Source: an uncultured Clostridia bacterium (lineage in GTDB: Bacteria; Bacillota; Clostridia; Oscillospirales; Oscillospiraceae). From it: a stretch of DNA of 64,000 nt. Position numbers and translations under genes: made by a program. A model generated the notes under the pieces. The model made no database searches. It was not told the DNA's origin and saw only the letters and a program-made list of their open reading frames with translations. Positions 8,680-16,443 of this stretch are shown piece by piece. The stretch spans positions 28,754 through 92,753 of the forward strand of contig CAKNZJ010000265.1 in NCBI GenBank assembly GCA_932222125.1, in the 5' to 3' direction. Position 1 is the first letter of the stretch; each line of letters starts with the position of its first letter.

Positions 8680-8982
8680 ATGGCTCCTCCTTTTTAGACA
8701 TTCCTCGGTCCCATAAGTTACATTAATTATATGAGCAGCGCCATGGCGGTATGCCAGCCCATCTTGCAGCGCTCGGGAACACGGAATATATCACACAGAT
8801 TCGTACAGAGCGGCGGCCATACACAAAAATCTAAAGAAACAGCACACTAAAACCGACTGGCTCTGGGGTAGGAATCGCTCCTTTTAATTTTCACTTGGCG
8901 GGATAGACAGTTTGTTCCCATCTGCCTTCATCTCTGAAAAAATCAGGCAGTTACCCGTACAGGTAACTGCCTGATGCATCGA
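8680..8982. other. Intergenic region upstream of phaJ
   Basis: A gap of 303 bp between the pha operon and the acetyltransferase gene. It contains a possible minus-strand -10 for phaJ and the terminator at 8942-8975; no ORF or repeat stands out. Confidence 0.5.
8942..8975 (-). terminator. Terminator of the acetyltransferase gene
   Basis: 14-bp perfect arms, 6-nt loop, followed on the minus strand by six T, just after the stop at 8983. Confidence 0.88.
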
Positions 8983-9435
8983 TCATTGTTTTTTCTCCAT
9001 AAGATAATTTGTCAGAGCAATTCCATTCCTAACCACTTGCCGCTCTTTGACTGTTGAATATCCTCTGCTTTCAAAAAACCGTTTTGCTGTGATTGAAGCA
9101 TGCGTTGTTATTTTTTCTACATCAACTGCCTGTTCTAATTTATCGCAAATAGCAGTGGCAATCCCCTTACCCTGATAATCTACATGAACATATAAATGAT
9201 CCAGATAGCCCCATTGATCTATATCGCCAAAACCCACTATAACTTCCTTATCAACTGCCACAACACTATAGTGTTCTTGCAATGACCGGTTCCATTTCTC
9301 CAACTCCATTTGCCCTGTTGCCCATACATTTAATTGCTCTATTGTATAATCCTTCGCATTAACTGTATGGACCGTGTTGTAAAACAGTTCTGCCAGTTCC
9401 TTGCAGTCTGATAATTGGTATTCTCTAATCAGCAT
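8983..9435 (-). CDS. GNAT family N-acetyltransferase
   Basis: A 150-residue GCN5-type acetyltransferase. The acetyl-CoA loop is recognisable in DYQGKGIATAI, with a typical LDHLYVH strand before it and FFESRGY near the end. ATG 9435 follows GGAGGT; a TTG five codons upstream would place the ribosome site inside the gene and is rejected. The gene is clearly more AT-rich than its neighbours and is boxed by two strong terminators, which suggests later acquisition. The acceptor substrate is unknown. Confidence 0.9.
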   Translation of the reverse strand: MLIREYQLSDCKELAELFYNTVHTVNAKDYTIEQLNVWATGQMELEKWNRSLQEHYSVVAVDKEVIVGFGDIDQWGYLDHLYVHVDYQGKGIATAICDKLEQAVDVEKITTHASITAKRFFESRGYSTVKERQVVRNGIALTNYLMEKKQ

Positions 9436-9467
9436 GTTACCTCCAACCAAAAAGCTAACTGCGTTTT

Positions 9468-9504
9468 AAAAAAGCCCTGTGTTCAATGAACACAGGGCTT
9501 TTTT
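9468..9504. terminator. Terminator downstream of mreB
   Basis: 17-bp perfect arms, 3-nt loop, A-run on one side and T-run on the other. It ends the mreB transcript on the minus strand. Confidence 0.9.
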
Positions 9505-9520
9505 CTTAGTACCCAGGGCC

Positions 9521-10549
9521 TCACAGCATCTGACGGCTCCGAGAAATATTCATGGTCCCGTCCTGCATATCATCCACCCACTCTAGGCTGCGCCCGGTTC
9601 CGTGCGCTACGCAGGAGATCGCGTCATCAGCCACAAAGGTCTCAATGCCGGTGTGGGATTCAATCAGCTTATCAAAGCCCCAAACCAGGGCGCCGCCACC
9701 GGTCATGATAATGCCATTACTAGAGATATCCGCCACCAGCTCCGGGGGGGTGCGCTCCAGCACTCCATGAACCGCCTCCAAAATACGAGAGCAGGGCTCC
9801 TCAAAGGCCTCGATCATTTCACTGGAGCTGACAGAAAACACCCGAGGTAGGCCAGTCATGAGACAGCGCCCCTTAATTTCCATAGAAAGCTCCTCTGGCC
9901 GGGGAAATACGCAGCCTATGGTCATCTTCAACTCCTCCGCAGTGCGGTCACCGATCAAGACGTTATGCCGCTTACGGATGTACTTCACCACCGCCTCGCT
10001 AAACGCGTCTCCCGCCACCTTGATGGAGGCGGATTCCACGATACCAGAAAGGGAAATCACCGCAATATCCGCTGTGCCTCCGCCGATGTCCACCACCATA
10101 TGACCATCCGGCTGAGTGATATCAATACCCGCTCCGATCGCGGCAGCCAGAGGCTCTTCAATGAGATACACCTTGCGGGCCCCAGCCTGGATACCTGCGT
10201 CAATGACAGCCCGCTCCTCAACCTCAGTGATGCCGGAGGGCACACAAATGACCACACGCGGCTTGAACAGGCGGACCGGAGCTACTTTATGGATAAACTC
10301 CCGAAGCATCCGTTCAGTCATATCGTAATCAGAGATGACACCCTCCCGCAGAGGCCGGATAGCCACAATATTTCCCGGAGTGCGCCCCAGCATCTGCTGG
10401 GCCTCGGTGCCCACCTTCAGCAATTTACCAGTATTTTTATCCAACGCCACCACAGAGGGTTCCCGCAGAACGATGCCCTTATCTTTCACATAGACCAGCA
10501 CCGTAGCAGTGCCTAGATCAATGCCGATATCCTTTGCAAACAGAGACAT
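9521..10549 (-). CDS. mreB: Rod shape-determining protein, MreB/Mbl family
   Basis: A 342-residue bacterial actin that guides lateral cell-wall synthesis. Phosphate-1 motif DIGIDLGTATVLV is at the N-terminus, phosphate-2 is VVDIGGGTADIAV, and the adenosine motif is MTGGGALVWG. The ATG at 10549 follows GGAGTG; an upstream in-frame extension is rejected. It stands alone without mreC/mreD, which suggests an Mbl- or MreBH-like paralogue. Its promoter is at 10647-10675. Confidence 0.93.
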   Translation of the reverse strand: MSLFAKDIGIDLGTATVLVYVKDKGIVLREPSVVALDKNTGKLLKVGTEAQQMLGRTPGNIVAIRPLREGVISDYDMTERMLREFIHKVAPVRLFKPRVVICVPSGITEVEERAVIDAGIQAGARKVYLIEEPLAAAIGAGIDITQPDGHMVVDIGGGTADIAVISLSGIVESASIKVAGDAFSEAVVKYIRKRHNVLIGDRTAEELKMTIGCVFPRPEELSMEIKGRCLMTGLPRVFSVSSSEMIEAFEEPCSRILEAVHGVLERTPPELVADISSNGIIMTGGGALVWGFDKLIESHTGIETFVADDAISCVAHGTGRSLEWVDDMQDGTMNISRSRQML

Positions 10550-10646
10550 AGTCTTCACTCCTAAAATATACAGACTGCGCCTTGGAAGTCTTCCCAAAAA
10601 GCACCATAACTACTCCTAAATACCATCACATGAAAGAAGTAATATA

Positions 10647-10675
10647 ATAATAATTGACAATTCTCTATTTTGCAA
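10647..10675 (-). promoter_or_regulatory. Promoter of mreB
   Basis: TTGCAA (10670-10675), 17-bp spacer, TATTAT (10647-10652) on the minus strand, in an AT-rich stretch between the terminator at 10717-10744 and the mreB start. Confidence 0.65.
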
Positions 10676-10716
10676 TACCCTTTTGCAATTTCATTGTCAT
10701 ATTTTCCATTTTCACG

Positions 10717-10744
10717 CAAAAAAACAGCCACCGTCTCCGGTGGC
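10717..10744 (-). terminator. Rho-independent terminator of the candidate ncRNA
   Basis: 7-bp GC stem (arms at 10738-10744 and 10727-10733) with a 4-nt loop and a seven-T run on the minus strand. It separates the ncRNA unit from the mreB promoter. Confidence 0.85.
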
Positions 10745-10770
10745 AAATTCCCGCTTATATAAACACTAAG

Positions 10771-10800
10771 CCCCCAGCTGTCCCACGTCGCAGCTGGGGG
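10771..10800 (-). terminator. GC hairpin inside or at the end of the ncRNA
   Basis: 10-bp perfect arms around a 10-nt loop. On the minus strand it is followed by a weak T-containing tail. It may be the first terminator or a structural part of the RNA. Confidence 0.6.
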
Positions 10801-11056
10801 CTACTCCTGATCTTGATTGTTCATTGGCGGATACCTTCCATTTCTGCTGAAATTCCGACTTGGAACTGCCCATGACCCAGCCTACTTCTCATTCCCTCAA
10901 ACCCATTTAGGTGTTTCAGCCTCCGCTGTCCCCCAATGCTTACACAAGCGCGTTTGGAATGGTTCAGGCTTCCTTCTCAACAGTGCGGTTCCAACTCAAA
11001 AGGTCTTTGGTGTGGACTTCTTAAATCATTGGTCTCACCTTTTCCTTTCTGTCTGT

Positions 11057-11085
11057 ATTATACTATAGACCCCCAGATCTGTCAA
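11057..11085 (-). promoter_or_regulatory. Perfect consensus promoter of the candidate ncRNA
   Basis: TTGACA (11080-11085), exactly 17 bp, TATAAT (11057-11062) on the minus strand. No coding start lies within 400 bp downstream, which points to an RNA gene. Confidence 0.88.
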
Positions 11086-11103
11086 CCCATTTTTGTGGAT
11101 TTT

Positions 11104-11160
11104 TTCAAAAAAATAAAAGAGAGGGAGCACGCACCCTTTGGCACAGCCTCCCCCTCTCTT
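11104..11160 (-). terminator. Terminator of the phage-like operon
   Basis: On the minus strand, directly after the stop codon at 11161, an AGAGAGGG/CCCTCTCT stem with an inner GGAG/CTCC stem is followed by TTTT, A and a seven-T run. It isolates the operon from the ncRNA promoter. Confidence 0.85.
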
Positions 11161-11736
11161 CTACCCTCGCTGGGTAGCCAATCCATACCAGCTTAACCCG
11201 GTGGCAGCCGCTCCGCCCCAGGTGTGATGGCGCTGTCTCAACTCAGCCCAACTATTGTACCAAAATACATATGTAATACCAAGGTGGCTTGGCAGGACCT
11301 CCTCAATAATCACCTTCATCCGCTCAAATCCATCTGGAATGCCCATCACATCAGGAAATCGGACTTCCACATAATTCGGTCTTCCTGTCTCTACCGCCAC
11401 GGTATTTAAGCCACAGCCACTCAACGTTCCATTGATTCCCTTGAGCGTAAAGCTGTCACCGTTAATGCGCAGCAGGGCTGCCAACGCTTCCCGGCGCTGC
11501 TGGACAGTCTGGCATACTGGGCGGTAGGGTAGCAACTCCTCAATCAGCTCTAAGCCAAATTCCCTCGCAGTTGTCAGATTCATCTCCTGTGCGGTCTTGT
11601 CCAGTTCTGCCTTAGCTTTGTCCAGTTCCATACCATAGGCTGCCAGCTCTCCCCGGTTGAGGGTTCCCTTCCGCAGGTCATAGACGCCCAGGGGTTGGAG
11701 TAGCGCCACCAAATGTTCTTCATAGTACATGGCCAC
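11161..11736 (-). CDS. YmfQ/XkdU-like tail protein (DUF2313)
   Basis: A 191-residue protein of the YmfQ/XkdU family, which follows baseplate J proteins in Mu- and PBSX-type contractile tails and connects baseplate and fibres. Residues 1-85 are helical with LLPYRPVCQT; the rest is a beta-rich domain ending in RHHTWGG. The start is GTG at 11736 or ATG at 11730; AGGAAA favours the GTG. It is the last gene of the operon. In active phages tail-fibre genes come next, but here a terminator follows. Confidence 0.82.
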   Translation of the reverse strand: MAMYYEEHLVALLQPLGVYDLRKGTLNRGELAAYGMELDKAKAELDKTAQEMNLTTAREFGLELIEELLPYRPVCQTVQQRREALAALLRINGDSFTLKGINGTLSGCGLNTVAVETGRPNYVEVRFPDVMGIPDGFERMKVIIEEVLPSHLGITYVFWYNSWAELRQRHHTWGGAAATGLSWYGLATQRG

Positions 11737-11743
11737 TTTCCTA

Positions 11744-12793
11744 TCACCCCTCCATAATGGTCAACTGCCCCAGTATAGGCAGCGTCACCTCGTCCAGCAG
11801 TATATCTTGCTCTGGCTGGGTAATCACACAGTTTTCCACGCCATCCACACCAAATATCAACGTAGTCAATTCTGCCCGGAATACAGACAGGCCCAAACGC
11901 TCTCCCGTGAACCAACCCTCCAGAACCCGGCGCACCTTTTCAGCCACCTGCTCAAACTCCTGCCCCTCACCTATCGTAAGCGTTACGGTGAGGTCCACCG
12001 TCTTCACCGTTGGTTTTCGCACATTCACATCCACAGCAATCTCCCGCACCTGGTCAAAATATGCCTGCAGTTCTTCCAACAGTGCGTCAGTTGGCACCCC
12101 TCCTTGAGCGGCCACCACCACATCCACCGTGCCCACACCACGGCTACGGGGCAGTACCGTTGCCTCCGCCACCCCATTAAAGGACATCGCCGCCTGCCGG
12201 TAGAACGCGTTGTTGGCCCCGTTGGCCAATCGGCGATAGCTCTCCATAACCCTGTGCCGTAAAGTCTCATCATCTTCCTCATCCCGGCCATTGACGAACG
12301 CCTCGGGATTGGCGCATGCCACCACCCATGTAGGGGGAATTGCCATGTACACTATTGTCCCTGCACCTACATTGCCTTCAGCACCAACCTCCGCCGCCTC
12401 TATTGGTACATCTGTGTGTAGTTCTCCCGCTGGCACCATCCCCTCCTGGGTGGTGATAAACCGCACCCCAGTAGCAGTCATACACACCGTTTCAGCCTGA
12501 ATGGCAGTGTCTATATCCCGAGGCCGATCTAAATAAAAGCGTATGTACCCAGTAGCCTTTGTCCCCTGCCGGCGGGATATGGCCCTCAGCTGAGCATGCC
12601 TGTCCAGATCCTCTCCCACCGCGGTTTGCGGAAAGCATTGCCGGCGGGTCCACTCTGTCTGCACATATAGGCTGTATATTTGGGCAGCCACTGCATAAAA
12701 CCTCACCGCCAAATCGCTGCTTCCTCCGGTAGTCTGACCGGTTTGCTGATGAAATTCCGCTGCCAGCCCCTGATAAATCTCCTCTAATGTCAT
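11744..12793 (-). CDS. Baseplate J / gp47 family protein (XkdT-like)
   Basis: A 349-residue baseplate wedge protein of the gpJ/gp47/XkdT family. The N-terminus carries the usual helical segment (LAVRFYAVAAQIYSLY, about 27-42) and a middle region with GAEGNVGAGTI and DEEDDETLRHRVME, both standard for the family. It builds the baseplate that triggers sheath contraction. Start at 12793 follows GGAGGG. The 7-bp gap to the downstream gene indicates translational coupling. Confidence 0.92.
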   Translation of the reverse strand: MTLEEIYQGLAAEFHQQTGQTTGGSSDLAVRFYAVAAQIYSLYVQTEWTRRQCFPQTAVGEDLDRHAQLRAISRRQGTKATGYIRFYLDRPRDIDTAIQAETVCMTATGVRFITTQEGMVPAGELHTDVPIEAAEVGAEGNVGAGTIVYMAIPPTWVVACANPEAFVNGRDEEDDETLRHRVMESYRRLANGANNAFYRQAAMSFNGVAEATVLPRSRGVGTVDVVVAAQGGVPTDALLEELQAYFDQVREIAVDVNVRKPTVKTVDLTVTLTIGEGQEFEQVAEKVRRVLEGWFTGERLGLSVFRAELTTLIFGVDGVENCVITQPEQDILLDEVTLPILGQLTIMEG

Positions 12794-12799
12794 GAATCC

Positions 12800-13150
12800 T
12801 TATCCCTCCACCTGTGCTGTCACCATCATCTGCGTTTCCTGCCACCACAGTTCCACCACAATCATGAGAGCCTCTCCATCCCTGCTCACCCGTACTCCGG
12901 TGACAGCCAGATTCCCAAGCTCCTCCAACGCTTCGGCAGCATACTGCCGGGCGAGACTTTCCCAGGCTGACTCCTTTTCCCTGAGCAGCTGGTGCATCCG
13001 GCTGCCCAGTCCCGGCAGAAAAGGGAAGCTGCCACGGCGAACCGTCAGCCGAAACAGTACCTCATTGAGCAGCGCCTCTCCGTATTCCACAGCAACTAAG
13101 CGCCCCCGATCATCTGCCACATAATCCCCATCTCGCAACAACAGGCTCAT
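12800..13150 (-). CDS. gp25/gpW-like baseplate wedge protein (XkdS-like)
   Basis: A 116-residue protein with the gp25/XkdS (DUF2634) pattern: an early GDYVADDRG strand-turn and the RRGSFPFLPGLGSRM segment, where gp25 family members have the EPR-like core motif. It joins the sheath initiator to the baseplate. It overlaps the upstream gene by 4 bp (ATGA). Confidence 0.82.
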   Translation of the reverse strand: MSLLLRDGDYVADDRGRLVAVEYGEALLNEVLFRLTVRRGSFPFLPGLGSRMHQLLREKESAWESLARQYAAEALEELGNLAVTGVRVSRDGEALMIVVELWWQETQMMVTAQVEG

Positions 13151-13509
13151 CCCGCTCCACCTCCCCCCAGCATACTGGCAATGAGCATCATGATATACGT
13201 GTCTAGCGGCACACCCTGTATCATCACCTCAGCCTGTAGATCCAGGCTGTCCGACCTAATGGCCACCTTTTCTGGAACGTAGTCCCCTTGCCTAGTGCCA
13301 ACCACAGCAGGGATTTCTCCTTTGCCCTGGATAACCAGCACACGCTCTCCCGCTTTAGGCGTCCAGCGGTAGCCTGCCGGACCATATACCTCCACTCCAC
13401 GCCGCTCACTGTCCAGCAATACCGCCAGCTTGTCCCCGCCTATGGTAACGGTTCCCGTTTGGCCTTCACTATACTCCGCAGGACGCTTATGCTGTCCACT
13501 CAGCCACAC
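13147..13509 (-). CDS. Small baseplate or spike protein
   Basis: A 120-residue beta-rich protein with VTIGGDKLAVLLD and a GERVLVIQGKGEIPAVVG segment that resembles an OB-fold of gpV/XkdR-type spike or baseplate proteins, ending in a Gly-rich tail. The start is a GTG at 13509 after GGAGAGGG. Its place between the hub and gp25 genes matches PBSX order. The fold is inferred from pattern and position. Confidence 0.65.
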   Translation of the reverse strand: MWLSGQHKRPAEYSEGQTGTVTIGGDKLAVLLDSERRGVEVYGPAGYRWTPKAGERVLVIQGKGEIPAVVGTRQGDYVPEKVAIRSDSLDLQAEVMIQGVPLDTYIMMLIASMLGGGGAG

Positions 13510-13527
13510 GCCAACCCTCTCCTCTCT

Positions 13528-14481
13528 TCAAATCATGCTATCTGTCTCGCCTAGAACCAGCGCAGTGGTCAATCCACTCTGGCCGCATTTCACCTCTGCC
13601 TGTGCGACCCGGTACCGCCCATTGGCCCCGAATCCAGGCAGACTCACTGTCACCAGCTGTCCCGGCCAAGCTAAAAATGCCCCGGCAATCACAGCAGTCA
13701 TCCGCACGCGCCCTCTGCGGGAGGCCCGAAGCTGATAGTCAGCCGTATAGCGCATGGCGGCAGTCCCCATAGTGTTGGGCACCGTGATAATGCGTCTGGC
13801 GCACCCTCCTTCCGCCTGGAACCTTGAGTCGGACACCCATTGGATCCCTTCCCGGCTCCGGCGGCGCACCGCCACCTGGCTGAGCACACCGTTGCGTTCC
13901 TCCCGGTACTCCCAGTTGGTAATGGGAGTTCTGTCTGTAATAATCAATGTCTCCTCATCCCCATACCGGTCGAGTAGCAATTGCCCGAACTGGTCAAATC
14001 GGGGAACCACCCCTCCGTAATAGCAGGCATATCGCCGCATCACGCTCCATTCACTCTCTCCAGCACTCACCGTAAAGCCATCCACAGCTGGCATCTGCCA
14101 TCCTCCCACGACCGGAATTCCGTAAGGCGTCACATGGTTTTCTATGATATCCCATCGAGTGGCCCTCTGATATTCCATTGGCATAGCCTCATTGTCCAGC
14201 AATACCGCGGCCATCCCGCGGCCATACAGCTCTAGATACAGCCCATCTCTTCCACAGGTGATGGCAAACTCATCCAGCACCCCGGTGAATACCCGCTGCC
14301 CATCCCATTGAGCAGAAAACCGGCAAGCGCAGGACAGGTCCTTCTCCTGTCCCTGCTGCCAAACGCACTTAATGGCAAAGCTGTCACAGGGGGTGTCCGT
14401 TCCATAATTGAACTGCCAGGACACCACCGTAGGCAGGCTGAGCACACTGCCATCTCCCTTTGTCACCCAACATCGGATCAC
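13528..14481 (-). CDS. Tail hub protein (XkdQ / gpD-like)
   Basis: A 317-residue protein in the position of XkdQ, the gp27/gpD-type hub on which spike and baseplate assemble. Beta-rich throughout, with VVSWQFNYG near the start and a WPGQLVTVSLPGFGANGRYRV segment near the end, typical of phage late control D-like hubs. GTG at 14481 overlaps the upstream stop as GTGA; a longer in-frame ORF to 14619 would overlap the LysM gene and is not used. Confidence 0.82.
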   Translation of the reverse strand: MIRCWVTKGDGSVLSLPTVVSWQFNYGTDTPCDSFAIKCVWQQGQEKDLSCACRFSAQWDGQRVFTGVLDEFAITCGRDGLYLELYGRGMAAVLLDNEAMPMEYQRATRWDIIENHVTPYGIPVVGGWQMPAVDGFTVSAGESEWSVMRRYACYYGGVVPRFDQFGQLLLDRYGDEETLIITDRTPITNWEYREERNGVLSQVAVRRRSREGIQWVSDSRFQAEGGCARRIITVPNTMGTAAMRYTADYQLRASRRGRVRMTAVIAGAFLAWPGQLVTVSLPGFGANGRYRVAQAEVKCGQSGLTTALVLGETDSMI

Positions 14482-15062
14482 GACACCCTCACCTTCTGTC
14501 CAATAAAGATTAGATTGGGGTTTTTTATATGAGGATTGAGTGCCACCAGTCTGTCTAACGCTATCCCATACTGATTTGCCAGCTTCCACAGCGTGTCTCC
14601 CTGAACCACTGTGTACCATACAGCCTGTCCATCGCCCTTGTCCGTGCTTGGAGAGGAATCAAGCTGATCTCCCTTTGACAAATTCCACACTTTTAAGCTA
14701 GTGTTTTCGTCGCCGAACACCTCCCAAAATTCAAAGCAATAGGACACATAGTCCCGTCTTGGTTCCTGCCTGACCTCTAGCTTGGCAAACCAAGCCGTGG
14801 TGGTCACCCAAACGGGGTGTACCAGCACACCCGGGCTCTCCTCATAAAATATGGTGGCCAGCTGGCTAAACTTGTCATAGGCCCCCTCACCCACAAACTC
14901 CCCGCTCCCTTTCAGCACCCGCCTGGTTTGTCCCAGGCTCTGCAAATAGTGTCGGCCAAAGGGGATCTTGTGCTCAGCCATCTTTCGCTCATAGGTAATG
15001 GTGTATACCCTGGGGTTGTGAGGCCAGACAAAATTCTTAAATCGCATAGGTGAAAGAATCAT
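14478..15062 (-). CDS. LysM-containing tail protein (XkdP-like)
   Basis: A 194-residue protein equivalent to XkdP/gpX. The first 125 residues form a beta-rich domain; residues about 147-193 are one LysM module (YTVVQGDTLWKLANQYG to IGQKVRVS) that binds peptidoglycan or stabilises the tail tip. Start at 15062 has GGAG upstream. It normally follows the tape-measure gene; here it follows only the small gene at 15135. Confidence 0.88.
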   Translation of the reverse strand: MILSPMRFKNFVWPHNPRVYTITYERKMAEHKIPFGRHYLQSLGQTRRVLKGSGEFVGEGAYDKFSQLATIFYEESPGVLVHPVWVTTTAWFAKLEVRQEPRRDYVSYCFEFWEVFGDENTSLKVWNLSKGDQLDSSPSTDKGDGQAVWYTVVQGDTLWKLANQYGIALDRLVALNPHIKNPNLIFIGQKVRVS

Positions 15063-15134
15063 ATCCCCGCTCCTCTCTCATGATTCCGTTTACAAGTGCC
15101 TTATATCAGGTACAGAACAATCCCCACCGGAACT

Positions 15135-15815
15135 TTAGAACAGGGTCATACCCCCATCATACCGCCTGCTGTCCCGGCGCACCGCTTGGTCCAGCCCATC
15201 TACGGTTAGTCGATCGCCAGACTGTTGGGGAAACCCTGCCTCCTCCCCCCTTCCAAATGGCTGGCCCACCGCCGCCTGACCCAATAGGCTTGTTCCCCGT
15301 GTCACTTCCCGGTACAGGGCCTGGAGTCCAGTATCCCACTCTGTTTCTACCCGCTTCTGTTCCCCCATCTCAACGCTCTCATCACTGTCAGCAGCCACTC
15401 TCTGCCATTCTCCCACGGCCCCTTTAACCACGTCAAAGGTTTCAGGCATCTCAACCTGGCTCATTAGCCGGGACAGGCCACGAACCGATTTCCCCTTGGT
15501 TTCCACGAAGGGGGATATGGACCGCATCCCAAACACCTTCTCCCCTGTTTCAGCCTTTTGTGGAATAATTGGTTCGTGGGCAACCGGCTCCACATCTCCG
15601 TTCTCTGTCCGGAGCTTCTCATCCACTGCGCCCATCAACGACGGACCCTGGCCCTGTAGGGCATGGTCCGTCGTCTCCTCTTTATCGGCCTGTCCGGGCG
15701 GGACAGCATTTATCGCCATCCCGCCCAGATAGAGAACATCGCTCTCCCCATTGGCATCCTCATCTACATGTTCCGCCGCTGTCATCGACAGCAGCTCCTC
15801 CAGCCAATCGATCAC
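15135..15815 (-). CDS. Unknown 226-residue protein in the tape-measure position
   Basis: Located between the tail-assembly chaperone and the LysM tail protein, exactly where contractile phages carry a large tape-measure gene. It is only 226 residues, polar and Gly/Glu-rich, with a predicted helical stretch around 110-175 and a C-terminus RRYDGGMTLF. No transmembrane helix is evident. GTG at 15815 follows AGAGAGGG. It could be a minimal tape measure, which would set a tail of a few tens of nanometres, or an unrelated structural protein. Confidence 0.7.
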   Translation of the reverse strand: MIDWLEELLSMTAAEHVDEDANGESDVLYLGGMAINAVPPGQADKEETTDHALQGQGPSLMGAVDEKLRTENGDVEPVAHEPIIPQKAETGEKVFGMRSISPFVETKGKSVRGLSRLMSQVEMPETFDVVKGAVGEWQRVAADSDESVEMGEQKRVETEWDTGLQALYREVTRGTSLLGQAAVGQPFGRGEEAGFPQQSGDRLTVDGLDQAVRRDSRRYDGGMTLF

Positions 15816-16433
15816 AGCCCATCCCTCTCTTCATCTGTTCAAATCTGGCCCAATCAAATCCGTCGTTCACACCCCAGCTATCCTTAGGCTCACCACACGC
15901 TGGACAGGACTCCTCCACCCTCTGACGGCATTGTGGACAGAACCGTTCCAGCTCCTCCTCCCGATCCAGCGCCAAATTCAACGCACACCATAGATAGTCC
16001 CGGTCCCTCATCCTTTTTACCCGTTCCTCCGTTGGAAGAGCGCCAAACAGGCGGAGCACGCGCCATTGAAGGCGCTCATAAAGCGCGTGCTCCACGCTTT
16101 TTTTTGCCGGTCCAACGCCTCCTGTGTATCTACCGGAGAAGGATTGCATTGCCGGTTAAACTGTGCCCATCTGGCAGACAGCCGCACAATATCCTCTACC
16201 CGCAGCCCATCCAAAGCAGCTCTTCCATCGGCATAGACCGGCTTCCCTTTCCGCTCCAGGGCCTTGGCAATCAGACAGGCATTGTGGCACAGCGCCCGAT
16301 CCTTGCCGTCCAGGGCCAAGGTCTCTCCTTCCCGGCGGGCCTCCAACACCTCCCAGGCAGACAACAGCCGCAAGGTCCCCTCATCTACCTTGATGTGGTC
16401 AGCCCAGGTCCAAAACTTGCCTTCTCGTTCCAT
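15760..16433 (-). CDS. Frameshift product of the tail-assembly chaperone (G-T type fusion)
   Basis: Reading starts at 16433 and shifts to the -1 frame at an eight-A run (16098-16105 on the minus strand), then continues to 15760, giving about 224 residues. A hairpin with 11-bp perfect arms begins 4 nt downstream. This mirrors lambda gpG/gpGT and XkdN of PBSX. The extension adds a charged helical part and a zinc-ribbon-like CPQC/CPAC pair. The extension has no good start of its own, which supports the fusion. Confidence 0.78.
16017..16433 (-). CDS. Tail-assembly chaperone, unshifted product (XkdN-like)
   Basis: A 138-residue protein between the tube and tape-measure positions, where contractile phages encode the tail-assembly chaperone. 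The ATG at 16433 lies 10 bp after the tube gene stop; an upstream in-frame start would overlap that gene. It reads through the A8 run and ends 27 codons later in the zero frame. The zero-frame tail is short and Cys-rich (CSACLALF). The -1 frame produces the longer partner. Confidence 0.75.
   Translation of the reverse strand: MEREGKFWTWADHIKVDEGTLRLLSAWEVLEARREGETLALDGKDRALCHNACLIAKALERKGKPVYADGRAALDGLRVEDIVRLSARWAQFNRQCNPSPVDTQEALDRQKKAWSTRFMSAFNGACSACLALFQRRNG
16053..16105 (-). promoter_or_regulatory. Programmed -1 frameshift signal
   Basis: Slippery run of eight A on the minus strand (16098-16105), 4-nt spacer (16094-16097), then an 11-bp perfect stem (16083-16093 with 16053-16063) with a 19-nt loop that can itself pair. 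The two overlapping frames join exactly here. Confidence 0.8.
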
Positions 16434-16443
16434 AGTCCGCACC

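Larger units (their letters stand above)
10717..11050 (-). ncRNA. Candidate non-coding RNA upstream of mreB, class not identified
   Basis: A perfect sigma-A promoter (11057-11085) predicts a start near 11050. Transcription would run through about 250 nt with no plausible ORF, then a 10-bp GC hairpin (10771-10800), then the terminator at 10717-10744. Within the transcript there are local inverted repeats, for example TTGGAA with TTCCAA, and ATTTC with GAAAT around an AGCA loop. I could not match it to RNase P, SRP RNA, tmRNA or a known riboswitch. 6S-type or raiA-type RNA, or a new class, are options. It sits next to the end of the phage-like operon. Confidence 0.6.

Noticed and set aside
10717..11050. 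RNase P RNA
   Set aside because: The GAGGAAAGTCC core and ACAGAAA-type elements are not present, and the length is short.
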